Numbered from the stretch's first letter, positions 8,357 through 18,521 are shown. The stretch: 64,000 nt of DNA from CBDEGU01 sp965238045 (GCA_965238045.1 CBDEGU010000002.1:62001-126000); one strand, 5' to 3'. Translations and numbers: made by a program. Notes: generated from the sequence alone by a model not told the origin.

Positions 8357-8471
8357 TGGGTTTCTGTTTTCCGGGGCTCTGCTTGCTGCGATCGTCCGCG
8401 GGTGCCAGGCGCATGGGACCGGACGTAACCGGCGCGCCGGCTGCCGCGTAGGATGGAATAGGGAAGGACTC

Positions 8472-9119
8472 ATGATGTGGACTGGATTGGGACGGATGAT
8501 TTTCTTGCTTGGCATTTTGGCGGTGCTGCCTCTCACGGCCGCCGACTTTACGGCCGAACCGGCTGGCGAGATCCCTGCCGAGGGGCTGCCCGAAGAGCTG
8601 GTGGCGATGTTGTGGTCCGAGGGCGTGCGGGTCAAAGGGCCGGACGGCAAAGTGGTGGCTGAATTCTGGGGTCGCAAGACCCCGTTTGAAGGCGAACCGG
8701 TGTATGGGTTCGGAATACGCTTTGAGACGATCCCGGAAGGCGCGCTGGTTGGACTGGCGCGATTTCCTGAATCCGGATCGGATTTTCGTGAGCAGCGCAT
8801 CCCTTCCGGCGTTTATTCCATGCGGTTCGGGCTGCACCCGGAGGACGGCAACCACATGGGCGCGGCGCCAAGCCGGGATTTCTTTCTTCTCTCGCCGGCG
8901 GCGAAGGACACCGAGCCGGCCAAGAACTACGGTTTCGACGAACTGATCGAACTCAGCTACGCCGTCGGCAACTCCCACCCGACCATTGCACGCGCCGAAC
9001 TCGGCGACGGAGATGGGAGCCCCAACGTCTGGGAGAATGACAGCGAATACTGGATCGTGGACCTGAAGGTCGCCGGCGAAGTCATCGGAATTGTCGTTCA
9101 TGGACATGCCGACGAGTAG
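8472..9119 (+). CDS. secreted protein of unknown function
   Basis: A 215-residue protein with a signal peptide (residues about 9-23, ILAVLPLTAADF). The mature part has an ELVAMLWSEGVRV start, a segment GALVGLARFPESGSDFREQ, then PSGVYSMRFGLHPEDGNHMG and RDFFLLSPAAKDTEP. This resembles conserved unnamed acidobacterial proteins that look like small beta-sandwich domains related to DUF2911. I cannot assign a function. GGGAAGGA sits just before the ATG. It lies downstream of a strong terminator and upstream of the ribosomal promoter, so it forms its own unit. Confidence 0.7.
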   Translation: MMWTGLGRMIFLLGILAVLPLTAADFTAEPAGEIPAEGLPEELVAMLWSEGVRVKGPDGKVVAEFWGRKTPFEGEPVYGFGIRFETIPEGALVGLARFPESGSDFREQRIPSGVYSMRFGLHPEDGNHMGAAPSRDFFLLSPAAKDTEPAKNYGFDELIELSYAVGNSHPTIARAELGDGDGSPNVWENDSEYWIVDLKVAGEVIGIVVHGHADE

Positions 9120-9234
9120 GTCACGGCGGCGCTGGTACCTCGCCAACCGCGCCGGCGGATCGCTGCTTGCTGGGGTCCTGCCGCTGGCGGGCGCACCGAG
9201 ACGAAAGATTTCCTCGCCGTGGAGAACTCTTGTG

Positions 9235-9264
9235 TTGACACCGGTTCTCCGCTTCCGATATATT
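9235..9264 (+). promoter_or_regulatory. sigma-70 promoter of the str-S10-spc-alpha superoperon
   Basis: A perfect -35 TTGACA at 9235-9240, an 18-base spacer and the -10 TATATT at 9259-9264 (five of six matches). Transcription would start near 9271, leaving a leader of about 335 bases before rpsL. It is the best promoter match I found in the window, fitting a highly expressed ribosomal operon. Confidence 0.75.
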
Positions 9265-9447
9265 TGAGTGGTAGGCTAGCGTCATCCGTCGGCCGTAGCG
9301 GTGTTGTGTGCACATACGGGCCGGGGGGATGTTGATTGGGCCACGAAGGGAATTTGGCCTGAGCTCCCGAAGTGAACAACGATCGCTGAGGGGAGGTGAC
9401 CAATCCCAAAGCGAAGAATTAGCTCCCTTTGATCCCGCCGTCGATAA

Positions 9448-9466
9448 AGTCTGCACTTGGCAGACT
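9448..9466 (+). promoter_or_regulatory. hairpin in the rpsL leader
   Basis: AGTCTGC pairs perfectly with GCAGACT around a 5-base loop, 140 bases upstream of rpsL. No T-run follows, so it is not a terminator. A role as a binding site for a ribosomal protein (as S7 or S4 do elsewhere) is possible but only an inference. Confidence 0.4.
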
Positions 9467-9605
9467 GCTTAGGGTGGTGGACATTTAATCTAGGAAAGAG
9501 CCGATACAGGTTCGCCTCGACCACGTGTGCCGAAATGGCGTGTCGCGGTTTGGCGACTGTAGCGTTTTTGCGTAAAAGACTTTGTTAGCTGGCTAGGAAA
9601 CGAAA

Positions 9606-9980
9606 GTGCCAACGTTCAATCAATTAGTTCGTCACGGCCGAAAAGCTCCGAAATGGAATACGCCGAGTCCGGCGCTGCAGGGCTGTCCGCAACGCCGGGG
9701 CGTGTGTACGCGTGTGTACACGGTGACGCCCAAGAAGCCGAACTCGGCGCTGCGAAAGGTAGCCCGTGTTCGCCTGACAAATGGAATCGAGGTTACGACG
9801 TATATTCCGGGAGTGGGGCATAATCTGCAGGAGCACTCGATTGTCTTGATTCGCGGGGGCCGCGTGAAGGATCTGCCCGGTGTCCGGTATCACGTCATCC
9901 GGGGCACACTCGATGCGTCGGGCGTGAGTGACCGCCGCCAGAGCCGCAGCAAGTACGGCGCCAAGAGGCCGAAGCAGTAA
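9606..9980 (+). CDS. rpsL: 30S ribosomal protein S12
   Basis: A 124-residue S12, part of the decoding centre. It has the full conserved KKPNSALRKVARVRL block, with the lysine equivalent to E. coli K43, and GGRVKDLPGVRYH, with K88. Both are the streptomycin-sensitive forms. The start is a GTG after AGGA (9594-9597). It is the first gene of the superoperon. Confidence 0.98.
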   Translation: MPTFNQLVRHGRKAPKWNTPSPALQGCPQRRGVCTRVYTVTPKKPNSALRKVARVRLTNGIEVTTYIPGVGHNLQEHSIVLIRGGRVKDLPGVRYHVIRGTLDASGVSDRRQSRSKYGAKRPKQ

Positions 9981-10013
9981 AGGGCCGCCCGGACAAGCTG
10001 GAAGAAGAATCAG

Positions 10014-10484
10014 ATGCCGCGAAGAAGATCAGTTGAAAAGCGTATGCCACCGCCCGACCCGGTGTATAACTCGGTTCTGGTCTCGCGTTTCATTAACGCC
10101 ATGATGTGGGACGGCAAGAAACGCACCTCGGAGAGGATCTTCTACGAGACGATGGACAAAGTGCGGGAGCGCGGCAACGACGAGCCGCTGAAGGTTTTCA
10201 AGAAGGCGGTGGAAAACTGTAAGCCCAACGTGGAAGTAAAGTCCCGCCGTGTGGGGGGGGCGAACTATCAGGTCCCGATCGAGGTGGACGGTCACCGCCG
10301 AACCAGTCTGGCGATTCGCTGGCTGGTGAACTATTCGCGTGCCCGCGGCGAGAAGGGCATGGCGGAAAAATTGTGCGCCGAAATCCTCGACGCCGCGGTA
10401 AACCGGGGGATCGCGATCAAACGAAGGGATGATATTCACCGCATGGCGGAAGCGAACAAGGCTTTCGCGCACTACCGGTGGTAG
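10014..10484 (+). CDS. rpsG: 30S ribosomal protein S7
   Basis: A 156-residue S7 that nucleates assembly of the 16S rRNA 3' domain. It begins MPRRRSVEKR and contains the family stretches LVSRFINAMMWDGKK and GGANYQVPIEV. Length is normal. It follows rpsL by 33 bases, the standard str operon order; in other bacteria S7 is the translational repressor of this operon. Confidence 0.98.
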   Translation: MPRRRSVEKRMPPPDPVYNSVLVSRFINAMMWDGKKRTSERIFYETMDKVRERGNDEPLKVFKKAVENCKPNVEVKSRRVGGANYQVPIEVDGHRRTSLAIRWLVNYSRARGEKGMAEKLCAEILDAAVNRGIAIKRRDDIHRMAEANKAFAHYRW

Positions 10485-10541
10485 GGGAAAGTAGCGGACG
10501 AAGAAACGGCGTTTGGCTTGCCGTGTCTCGCTGTGAATGCT

Positions 10542-12629
10542 ATGGCTCGCACTGTCAAATTAGATCGCTACCGGAACATTGGTATCGCCGCGCATATCGA
10601 TGCCGGTAAGACGACTACGACCGAGCGCATCCTCTTTTACACCGGCCGCCTGCACCGTATGGGCGAGGTGCATGAAGGCACCGCGACCATGGACTACATG
10701 GAGCAGGAGCAAGAGCGCGGGATTACGATTACCTCTGCGTCGACGACCTGTTCGTGGCGCGATTACCAGATCAACATCATCGATACGCCCGGCCATGTCG
10801 ATTTCACGGCGGAGGTCGAGCGCAGTCTTCGCGTTCTCGATGGCGCGATCGCGCTCTTTGACGCGGTGGCGGGCGTGCAGCCGCAGTCGGAAACGGTCTG
10901 GCGCCAAGCCGACAAGTATAGCGTTCCCCGGCTCGCGTTCATTAACAAGATGGACCGGGTCGGCGCCGATTTCGATCGCGCCGTCGAAAGCATGCGCACC
11001 CGCTTGAAGGCGAATCCGGTCCCGCTGCAGGCGCCGATTGGAAGTGAAGATAAATTGCGCGGCCTGATCGATCTCGTCGAGATGAAAGCGGTGATCTGGC
11101 GTGATGAGACGCTGGGGGCGACCTACGACATCAAGGAAATCCCCGCTGACATGCGCGCCGCCGCGGAAGAAAAGCGCGCCCAATTGATTGAAGCCGTCTC
11201 CGAACAGGACGACAAGCTCTTCGAGCAGTATGTCGAGGGCGTTCCGATCACCGAAGATGATCTCAAGGCTGGCATCCGGCGCGCGACGATCGCCATCAAG
11301 ATCACGCCCGTGCTGTGCGGCTCGGCGTTCAAGTACAAAGGCATCCAGCGGTTGCTCGATGCCGTCATTGATTATCTGCCGTCTCCGCTGGACGTGCCGC
11401 CGGTGCGGGGCACGGACCTGGACGGCCGAGAGACGATTGTGCGGCAATCTAGCGACGAGGAACCCTTCGCCGCGCTCGTATTCAAGATCCTGACCGATCC
11501 CTTTGTGGGGCAGCTTGCGTTTCTTCGCGTCTATTCCGGCGTACTGAAAGCGGGCGAAAGCGTCTATAACGTCGCCAAGGGGCGCCGCGAACGCATCGGG
11601 CGAATGCTGCGCATGCATGCCGACAAGCGCGAGGAGCTGGACGAAATCCGCGCCGGCGATATTGTCGCCGTCGTCGGTCTGAAGACGGTACAGACCGGCG
11701 ATACGGTGTGTGACGACGCTCAGCCGGTCATTCTTGAGCAGATCGAATTTCCTACTCCCGTGATCTCGCTGGCGATCGAGCCGAAGACCAAGGCGGACCA
11801 GCAAAAAATCGGCATCGCGCTCGGGAAACTGGCTCACGAGGATCCGACCTTTAAGGTGAACACCGATCCCGATACCGGGCAGACGATCCTCTCCGGGATG
11901 GGCGAGTTGCACCTGGAGATTCTCGTCGACCGGCTGCTGCGTGAATTCGCCGTGTCGGCCAACGTCGGCCGTCCGCAGGTCGCCTACCGCGAGGCGATTC
12001 GCAAGGCGGCCCATGGAGAGGGCCGTTTCGTCCGCCAGAGCGGCGGCCGGGGGCAGTATGGCCATTGCAAGCTCATGATCGAGCCTTTGCCCGGCGGCGG
12101 GTTTGAATTTGTAAATAAAGTTGTCGGCGGACGCATCCCCAAGGAATATATTGACCCGGTGAAACACGGCGTCCGGGAGGCGATGGCTCACGGCATTCTG
12201 GCTGGCTATGAGATGGTCGGTGTCCGCGTCACGCTCCTTGATGGCAGCTACCACGATGTCGATAGCTCAGAGGTGGCGTTCAAGATCGCCGGTTCCATGG
12301 GCTTCAAGGACGCGGTTCGGCGCGCCAGGCCTGTACTGCTCGAACCCGTGATGGCAGTCGAGGTGGTTATGCCCGAAGAATACATGGGCGACGTGATCGC
12401 CGATCTGAACTCCCGGCGCGGGCGTCTGGAAGGGATGGAGTTGCGCGGCGGTTCACAGATCATCAAGGCGCTGGTGCCGCTCTCGGAGATGTTTGGCTAC
12501 GCCACCCAGCTGCGTTCGCGTACCCAGGGACGGGGCAACCACACCATGCATCTCCACGGCTATGAGGAGGTTCCCGCGCCGCAAGCCGAGGAGATTATCA
12601 GCCGGGTCGAAGGAAGGGTTGTGCGGTAG
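10542..12629 (+). CDS. fusA: translation elongation factor G
   Basis: A 695-residue GTPase that drives ribosomal translocation. The P-loop AHIDAGKTT is at residues 17-25, followed by G3 DTPGHVDF and G4 NKMDR, then the domain II-V architecture ending in the EF-G C-terminal motif FGYATQLRSRTQGRG. I placed the start at the ATG at 10542, giving MARTVKLDRYRNIGI. An upstream in-frame start at 10518 would add eight residues that lack family similarity. Confidence 0.98.
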   Translation: MARTVKLDRYRNIGIAAHIDAGKTTTTERILFYTGRLHRMGEVHEGTATMDYMEQEQERGITITSASTTCSWRDYQINIIDTPGHVDFTAEVERSLRVLDGAIALFDAVAGVQPQSETVWRQADKYSVPRLAFINKMDRVGADFDRAVESMRTRLKANPVPLQAPIGSEDKLRGLIDLVEMKAVIWRDETLGATYDIKEIPADMRAAAEEKRAQLIEAVSEQDDKLFEQYVEGVPITEDDLKAGIRRATIAIKITPVLCGSAFKYKGIQRLLDAVIDYLPSPLDVPPVRGTDLDGRETIVRQSSDEEPFAALVFKILTDPFVGQLAFLRVYSGVLKAGESVYNVAKGRRERIGRMLRMHADKREELDEIRAGDIVAVVGLKTVQTGDTVCDDAQPVILEQIEFPTPVISLAIEPKTKADQQKIGIALGKLAHEDPTFKVNTDPDTGQTILSGMGELHLEILVDRLLREFAVSANVGRPQVAYREAIRKAAHGEGRFVRQSGGRGQYGHCKLMIEPLPGGGFEFVNKVVGGRIPKEYIDPVKHGVREAMAHGILAGYEMVGVRVTLLDGSYHDVDSSEVAFKIAGSMGFKDAVRRARPVLLEPVMAVEVVMPEEYMGDVIADLNSRRGRLEGMELRGGSQIIKALVPLSEMFGYATQLRSRTQGRGNHTMHLHGYEEVPAPQAEEIISRVEGRVVR

Positions 12630-12697
12630 GCGAAATCGGCTGCCGCCGAGGATGCCGCTGGAAGCGTAATCGCGATTTTGCGCAGGAGAGACAAGAG

Positions 12698-13885
<1,188 letters not shown>

Positions 13886-13889
13886 TTTG

Positions 13890-14207
13890 ATGCCGAAAGA
13901 ACGCATTCGTATTCGCCTGAAAGCCTACGACTACCGGGTTTTGGATCAGTCCACCGGTGAGATCGTGGAGACCGCCAAGAGGACGGGCGCTTCGGTGGCC
14001 GGGCCGATTCCGCTGCCCACGGTGAAGAACAAGTTCACCGTGCTCCGCTCTCCGCACGCCGACAAGCGATCGCGCGAGCAGTTCGAAATGCGGACCCACA
14101 AGCGCCTGCTCGACATCTTGGAGCCGACCCAGGAGACCGTAGACGCGCTGATGCGGCTCGATCTCCCGGCCGGCGTGGACGTGGAAATCAAGGCATTTGG
14201 CGGATAG
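13890..14207 (+). CDS. rpsJ: 30S ribosomal protein S10
   Basis: A 105-residue S10 starting MPKERIRIRLKAYDYRVLD, with the RSPHADKRSREQFEMRTHKR block that contacts 16S rRNA. S10 also serves as NusE in antitermination in characterised bacteria. The ATG at 13890 is four bases after the tuf stop; a TTG just before it is less likely. Because tuf is so close, the leader that L4 uses in E. coli to control the S10 operon is absent. Confidence 0.97.
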   Translation: MPKERIRIRLKAYDYRVLDQSTGEIVETAKRTGASVAGPIPLPTVKNKFTVLRSPHADKRSREQFEMRTHKRLLDILEPTQETVDALMRLDLPAGVDVEIKAFGG

Positions 14208-14283
14208 GAGTCGCGGGAGAACGGCAAGCGGTTTGGAGCCGGACTCGAGGCTCCCGCGCGGAATGGAATTGAAGGTATAGGCA

Positions 14284-14919
14284 ATGGCGCCAGGAATCCT
14301 GGGAAAAAAGATAGGGATGACTCAGATCTTCCAGCCGGACGGACGAGTCGTTCCGGTGACGGTTCTGCGAGCCGGCCCCTGTGTTGTCGTCAGCCGCAAG
14401 ACGGCGGGCCGGGACGGCTACGAGGCCGTGCAACTGGGTTTGGTCGAGTTCATGAAGGAGAGCCGCGTGAACCGGCCGATGGCTGGGCATTTCAAGAAAG
14501 CGGATGCGCCGCCGTGCCGCTATCTCAGGGAGTTGCGGCTGACCGGCGGCGGCGGCGCGGAGTTGAAACCGGGCGACAGAATTCTGGCCGGAGATTTCGA
14601 GCCCGCCGAAATCGTTGACGTGATCGGAACGAGCAAGGGCCGGGGCTTTGCCGGCGTCATCAAGAGGCATAAATTCTCGCTCGGCCCGGCCACCCATGGC
14701 TCGATGTCTCATCGTGAGCCTGGATCGATCGGCCAGAGTTCCTATCCGTCCCGCGTGTTCAAGGGAATGCGAATGGCCGGTCAGATGGGGCATGGGCGTG
14801 TGACGGCGCGAAATCTTGAAATCGTGGAAGTGAACGCCGACGACAATGTGATTCTCGTTAGAGGCGCCGTCCCCGGGCCCAATGGCGGGTATGTCGTCGT
14901 GCGCAGGACACGGAAGTAA
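14284..14919 (+). CDS. rplC: 50S ribosomal protein L3
   Basis: A 211-residue L3 beginning GILGKKIGMTQIF, with the loop GHRVT-like region here reading MGHGRVTARNLEIVEV near the peptidyl transferase centre and the conserved SIGQSSYPSRVFKG. Length is typical. It is the second gene of the S10 group. Confidence 0.98.
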   Translation: MAPGILGKKIGMTQIFQPDGRVVPVTVLRAGPCVVVSRKTAGRDGYEAVQLGLVEFMKESRVNRPMAGHFKKADAPPCRYLRELRLTGGGGAELKPGDRILAGDFEPAEIVDVIGTSKGRGFAGVIKRHKFSLGPATHGSMSHREPGSIGQSSYPSRVFKGMRMAGQMGHGRVTARNLEIVEVNADDNVILVRGAVPGPNGGYVVVRRTRK

Positions 14920-14922
14920 GTC

Positions 14923-15546
14923 ATGCCGACAGTAGACGTTGTAGATCTTGAAAATAAGGTTGTCGGTTCAGTGGATCTGAGCGACAGAGTGTTCGCCGCC
15001 GAAGTGAACCAGGACTTGCTGTATCAAGCGGTCCATCATTATCAGGCGGGCCAGCGAGCAGGCACTCATAAGACGAAGACGCGAGCGGAAGTTTCCGGCG
15101 GCGGCGCCAAGCCCTGGAAACAGAAAGGCACGGGCCGCTCCCGCGCCGGATCGACGCGCTCGCCGCTGTGGCGTCATGGCGGTGTGACGCACGGGCCTCA
15201 GCCGCGGGATTACAGCTACCACTTGCCCCGCAAGATGCTGCTCGGCGCCTTGCGCTCGTCGCTGTCGGCGCGCCTTCAGGACGGCGCGATCAAGGTGGTT
15301 AAAGATTTCAGCCTCAAGACGCACAAGACCAAAGATTTTCGCGCCATTCTCGACGCCATGAGCTTGCGGAAGAAGATTCTGATTGTGAGCAACGACGAAA
15401 ATGAAAACTTGCGCCGTTCGAGCCGCAATCTTGGGGCCGTGACCGTGATGGGTTCCGCCCAGATACATCCCTATCATCTGCTGGGCCATGAAGCGGTTGT
15501 TTTCACCGAGTCGGCGATTCGGCACTGTAGCGAGGTGCTGGCATGA
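14923..15546 (+). CDS. rplD: 50S ribosomal protein L4
   Basis: A 207-residue L4 lining the exit tunnel. The conserved RAEVSGGGAKPWKQKGTG and RSPLWRHGGVTHGP loop extends toward the tunnel constriction. It begins three bases after rplC and overlaps rplW by four bases (ATGA), indicating translational coupling. Confidence 0.98.
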   Translation: MPTVDVVDLENKVVGSVDLSDRVFAAEVNQDLLYQAVHHYQAGQRAGTHKTKTRAEVSGGGAKPWKQKGTGRSRAGSTRSPLWRHGGVTHGPQPRDYSYHLPRKMLLGALRSSLSARLQDGAIKVVKDFSLKTHKTKDFRAILDAMSLRKKILIVSNDENENLRRSSRNLGAVTVMGSAQIHPYHLLGHEAVVFTESAIRHCSEVLA

Positions 15547-15830
15547 GTCCCTACGACGCGATTCGCGGACCGCTGATTACCGAGAAGAGCGAAGAAAAGC
15601 GCGCCCTGGAGCGGACGCTGTGTTTCCGGGTTCATCCCGCGGCGACGAAGACCGACATTAAGAACGCCGTTCAGAAGATTTTCAAAGTAAAGGTCGAGGG
15701 TGTGCGGACGACGAACTACATCGGCAAGGTGCGCACCCGGGGCCGCTCTAGGGGGCGGCGGCCGAGTTGGAAGAAGGCGTACGTGAAGCTCCAGGAAGGC
15801 GAGCGGATGGTGGAGTACGCGCAGCTTTAG
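15543..15830 (+). CDS. rplW: 50S ribosomal protein L23
   Basis: A 95-residue L23 located at the tunnel exit, where trigger factor and SRP dock. Conserved features are the IRGPLITEKS start and the HPAATKTDIKNAVQKIFKVKV helix-strand. It overlaps the L4 gene by ATGA. Confidence 0.97.
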   Translation: MSPYDAIRGPLITEKSEEKRALERTLCFRVHPAATKTDIKNAVQKIFKVKVEGVRTTNYIGKVRTRGRSRGRRPSWKKAYVKLQEGERMVEYAQL

Positions 15831-15897
15831 CAGTTCTTAAGATCTAGCATGCCGGAATTCCGTGACCCGAGGCTGGCCGTGACAAAAGGCGGTACCG

Positions 15898-16719
15898 ATG
15901 CCAATTAAAACATACAGGCCCACGACAAGTACGAGACGCTTTCAAACGACCCTCGTGCGCGACGAAATCACGCGCTCGCAGCCGGAGAAGCGTTTGGTCG
16001 AGGGCAAGTCCAAGAGCGGCGGCCGCAACCACCGGGGCCGCATCTGTGTCTGGTCCCGAGGCGGCGGCCACAAGAGAAAGTATCGTATCATCGATTTCAA
16101 ACGTGACAAGGCTGGTATCCCGGCTGCGGTCAAGTCGATCGAATATGATCCGAACCGCTCGGCGAATATCGCTCTGCTCCAGTACCGCGACGGCGAGAAG
16201 CGTTATATCCTGCAGCCGACCGGTCTCAAGGTCGGCATGACGATCATGTCGGGTCCGGAGGCGGACATTCTGGTCGGCAACGCGCTTCCGATGCGGAATA
16301 TCCCGCCCGGAACGCTGGTGCATAACGTTGAATTGCGGCCCGGCAAGGGCGGGCAGATGGCACGCGCCGCGGGCGTTGAGGTCCGGCTGGTCTCGAAAGA
16401 GGGCGACTACGCGCTGTTGAAGCTGCCTTCGGGCGAAATTCGGCGTGTCCTGAGCGACTGTATGGCCACGATCGGCCAGGTCGGCAATTCCGACCACTCG
16501 GGCGTCTCGCTCGGAAAGGCTGGTCGGAGCCGCTGGCTGGGACGGCGGCCCAACAATCGCGGTGTCACGATGAACCCGGTCGACCACCCCCATGGGGGCG
16601 GCGAGGGCCGTACCTCGGGTGGACGTCATCCGGTCACCCCTTGGGGCAAGCCCACCCGAGGATACAAGACAAGATCCAACAAGCGCACGGATCAGTACAT
16701 TCTCGTGCGCCGGGGGTAG
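15898..16719 (+). CDS. rplB: 50S ribosomal protein L2
   Basis: A 273-residue L2 needed for subunit joining and peptidyl transfer. It starts MPIKTYRPTTSTRR and ends with the invariant NPVDHPHGGGEGR stretch and the basic tail KTRSNKRTDQYI. The 67-base gap before it holds no gene. Confidence 0.98.
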   Translation: MPIKTYRPTTSTRRFQTTLVRDEITRSQPEKRLVEGKSKSGGRNHRGRICVWSRGGGHKRKYRIIDFKRDKAGIPAAVKSIEYDPNRSANIALLQYRDGEKRYILQPTGLKVGMTIMSGPEADILVGNALPMRNIPPGTLVHNVELRPGKGGQMARAAGVEVRLVSKEGDYALLKLPSGEIRRVLSDCMATIGQVGNSDHSGVSLGKAGRSRWLGRRPNNRGVTMNPVDHPHGGGEGRTSGGRHPVTPWGKPTRGYKTRSNKRTDQYILVRRG

Positions 16720-16749
16720 AAGAAGCGTTCGCAGACTGAGAATACTACT

Positions 16750-17034
16750 ATGGGTCGTTCTTTAAAGAAAGGGCCGTTTTACGACGAGCACCTCCACAAG
16801 AAAATCGAAGCCGCCGCTGCCTCGGGCGAGAAGAAGGTGATCAAGACCTGGTCGCGCCGCTCCACGATTCTGCCCGAATGGGTCAGTTATACGATCGCCG
16901 TCCATAATGGACGGAAGTTCATCCCAATATTTATTACGGAGAATATGGTGGGTCACAAGCTCGGAGAGTTCTCTCCCACCCGGACCTATCGCGGCCACGT
17001 GCGTGATCGGGGCGCGAAGAGCGGCAGGCCGTAA
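16750..17034 (+). CDS. rpsS: 30S ribosomal protein S19
   Basis: A 94-residue S19 at the head of the 30S subunit: MGRSLKKGPFYDEHL, the TWSRRSTILPEW motif and the GHKLGEFSPTRTYRGH motif are all intact. Standard position between rplB and rplV. Confidence 0.98.
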   Translation: MGRSLKKGPFYDEHLHKKIEAAAASGEKKVIKTWSRRSTILPEWVSYTIAVHNGRKFIPIFITENMVGHKLGEFSPTRTYRGHVRDRGAKSGRP

Positions 17035-17046
17035 CCGGAACTGGAC

Positions 17047-17409
17047 ATGCAGGCAACGGCGAAAATGAACTATGTGCGGGTTTCACCCCGCAAGGCCAGG
17101 CTGGTCGTGAATCTGATTCGCGGCCTCCCGGTCGCGGACGCGATCGAGGTCCTGCGGATGACCAAGAAGGGCGTGGCGCCCAAGGTTGAAAAAGTGCTGC
17201 GTTCGGCGATCGCCAACGCGGAGGAGGGCGGCTCCGCCGATGTCGACGAGCTGGTGGTGAGCGAAGCCTACGTCAACGAGGGGCCGCGCCTGAAGAGACT
17301 GCGCGCCTCGGCGATGGGACGCGGTCACCGCTACCTGCACCGTCTCGCGCATATCGTCGTCGAAGTCTCCGACGGCCGCGAGCCGGAAGAGACGGCAGCC
17401 GAGGAATAA
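17047..17409 (+). CDS. rplV: 50S ribosomal protein L22
   Basis: A 120-residue L22 whose beta-hairpin lines the exit tunnel. Conserved YVRVSPRKARLVVNLIRG, followed by RSAIANAEE and the RLKRLRASAMGRGHRY hairpin tip. The C-terminus carries a short acidic tail. No macrolide-resistance type deletion is visible in the hairpin. Confidence 0.98.
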   Translation: MQATAKMNYVRVSPRKARLVVNLIRGLPVADAIEVLRMTKKGVAPKVEKVLRSAIANAEEGGSADVDELVVSEAYVNEGPRLKRLRASAMGRGHRYLHRLAHIVVEVSDGREPEETAAEE

Positions 17410-17447
17410 GGAATAACGAAGGAAGATCATCTGTAAACGGACAGGCT

Positions 17448-18464
17448 ATGGGCCAAAAAGTACATCCTTACGGATTCCGGTTGGGCTACACCAAGACGTG
17501 GACCTCGCGCTGGTTCGCCAAGCACGGCTATGCCGCGCTGTTGCGCGAGGACCTCAAGCTCAAGGAGACGCTGCGGACCCGCCTCAAGCCGGCGGGCATC
17601 AGTTCGGTCGAGATCGACCGGCCTGGCAATAAACTGCGCGTGACGATCCGCACCGCGCGTCCCGGCATCGTGATCGGACGCCGCGGCGCCGAGATCGAAA
17701 AACTCAAGAAGGAATTGGAGGAGCGCACCAAGAGAGAAGTTTATATCGACATCCAGGAGGTGCATCGCCCGGAACTGGACGCTCAGTTGGTCTCCGAGTC
17801 CGTCGCCCTGCAGATCGAAAAACGGGTGGCCTTTCGGCGCGCGATGAGAAAGGCGGTCGATTCGGCGCTGCGTTTCGGCTGCAAGGGGATCAAAATTTGG
17901 GTTGCCGGCCGTCTCAACGGTAAGGAGATCGCGCGCAGCGAGTGGTACTTGCGCGGACGCCTGCCGCTGCAGACCTTACGCGCCGACATCGACTACGGAT
18001 TTAGCGAATCGCACACCACCTACGGCGTCATCGGCGTGAAGTGCTGGATCTACCGCGGCGAGATCCTCGATCACCGTGCCACCAGCCTGGCCGCATCCGG
18101 TGCGCAGGCGACACTGGAACCGGCCAGACGGCGCGAAGCTCGCTCGGCCGCCGAGCGCGAACGCGCGCGCGTTCGCGCCACCCGCACGATGGATCGCTCT
18201 CAGCAGGAGGCGCAGGCCGCTGCCCCGGCTCCGGTGCCCGTCGCGTCGCCGCCGGTTGTTGCCGCCGAGCCGCCTTCCGAGGAAGGCGCGAGCGCTCCGG
18301 TAAAGCCTCCGCTTGCATTGCAAGGTGACGCCGAGACTCAGGCTGGGGCCGCCCAGGCGCCCGCCGAAGATGCGGCCAGGACGCCCGCCAAAGATGCGGC
18401 CAGGACGCCCGCCAAAGATGCGCCCAAGACGCCCGCCAAAGATGCGCCCAAGGCGAAGGAATAA
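17448..18464 (+). CDS. rpsC: 30S ribosomal protein S3 with long repetitive C-terminal extension
   Basis: S3 shapes the mRNA entry channel. Residues 1-210 are a normal S3: MGQKVHPYGFRLGYTKTW, a KH-type domain with RPGIVIGRRGAEIEKL, and the C-terminal domain ending KCWIYRGE. The remaining 128 residues are extra: a basic Arg/Glu-rich segment, an Ala/Pro-rich linker, then near-identical 8-residue units of the form AARTPAKD or APKTPAKD near residues 307-338. Most bacterial S3 proteins stop at 210-240. The repeats are also tandem at the DNA level (24-bp units), suggesting recent expansion. The tail is probably disordered and solvent-exposed. Confidence 0.96.
   Translation: MGQKVHPYGFRLGYTKTWTSRWFAKHGYAALLREDLKLKETLRTRLKPAGISSVEIDRPGNKLRVTIRTARPGIVIGRRGAEIEKLKKELEERTKREVYIDIQEVHRPELDAQLVSESVALQIEKRVAFRRAMRKAVDSALRFGCKGIKIWVAGRLNGKEIARSEWYLRGRLPLQTLRADIDYGFSESHTTYGVIGVKCWIYRGEILDHRATSLAASGAQATLEPARRREARSAAERERARVRATRTMDRSQQEAQAAAPAPVPVASPPVVAAEPPSEEGASAPVKPPLALQGDAETQAGAAQAPAEDAARTPAKDAARTPAKDAPKTPAKDAPKAKE
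18369..18461 (+). repeat. 24-bp in-frame tandem repeat at the end of rpsC
   Basis: Units of the type GGACGCCCGCCAAAGATGCG, period 24 bp, about four copies differing at a few bases, encode the AKDxxxTP tail of S3. The reading frame is preserved throughout. Confidence 0.85.
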
Positions 18465-18521
18465 CGGATTGTGATGTCTGGAGAACAAGTGCCGGGCAGG
18501 GACAGGAAGAGAATCTAAGCC

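Larger units (their letters stand above)
9120..9605 (+). other. intergenic region and long leader of the ribosomal superoperon
   Basis: 486 bases without a protein gene. The first 115 bases are featureless. A strong sigma-70 promoter follows at 9235-9264, then a leader of about 335 bases containing a 7-bp hairpin at 9448-9466. No tRNA or known RNA gene was recognised. Confidence 0.6.

Noticed and set aside
9396..9422. Eight-codon leader peptide (GTG) in the rpsL leader
   Set aside because: The GGGAGG site overlaps the start codon, leaving no spacing for initiation.
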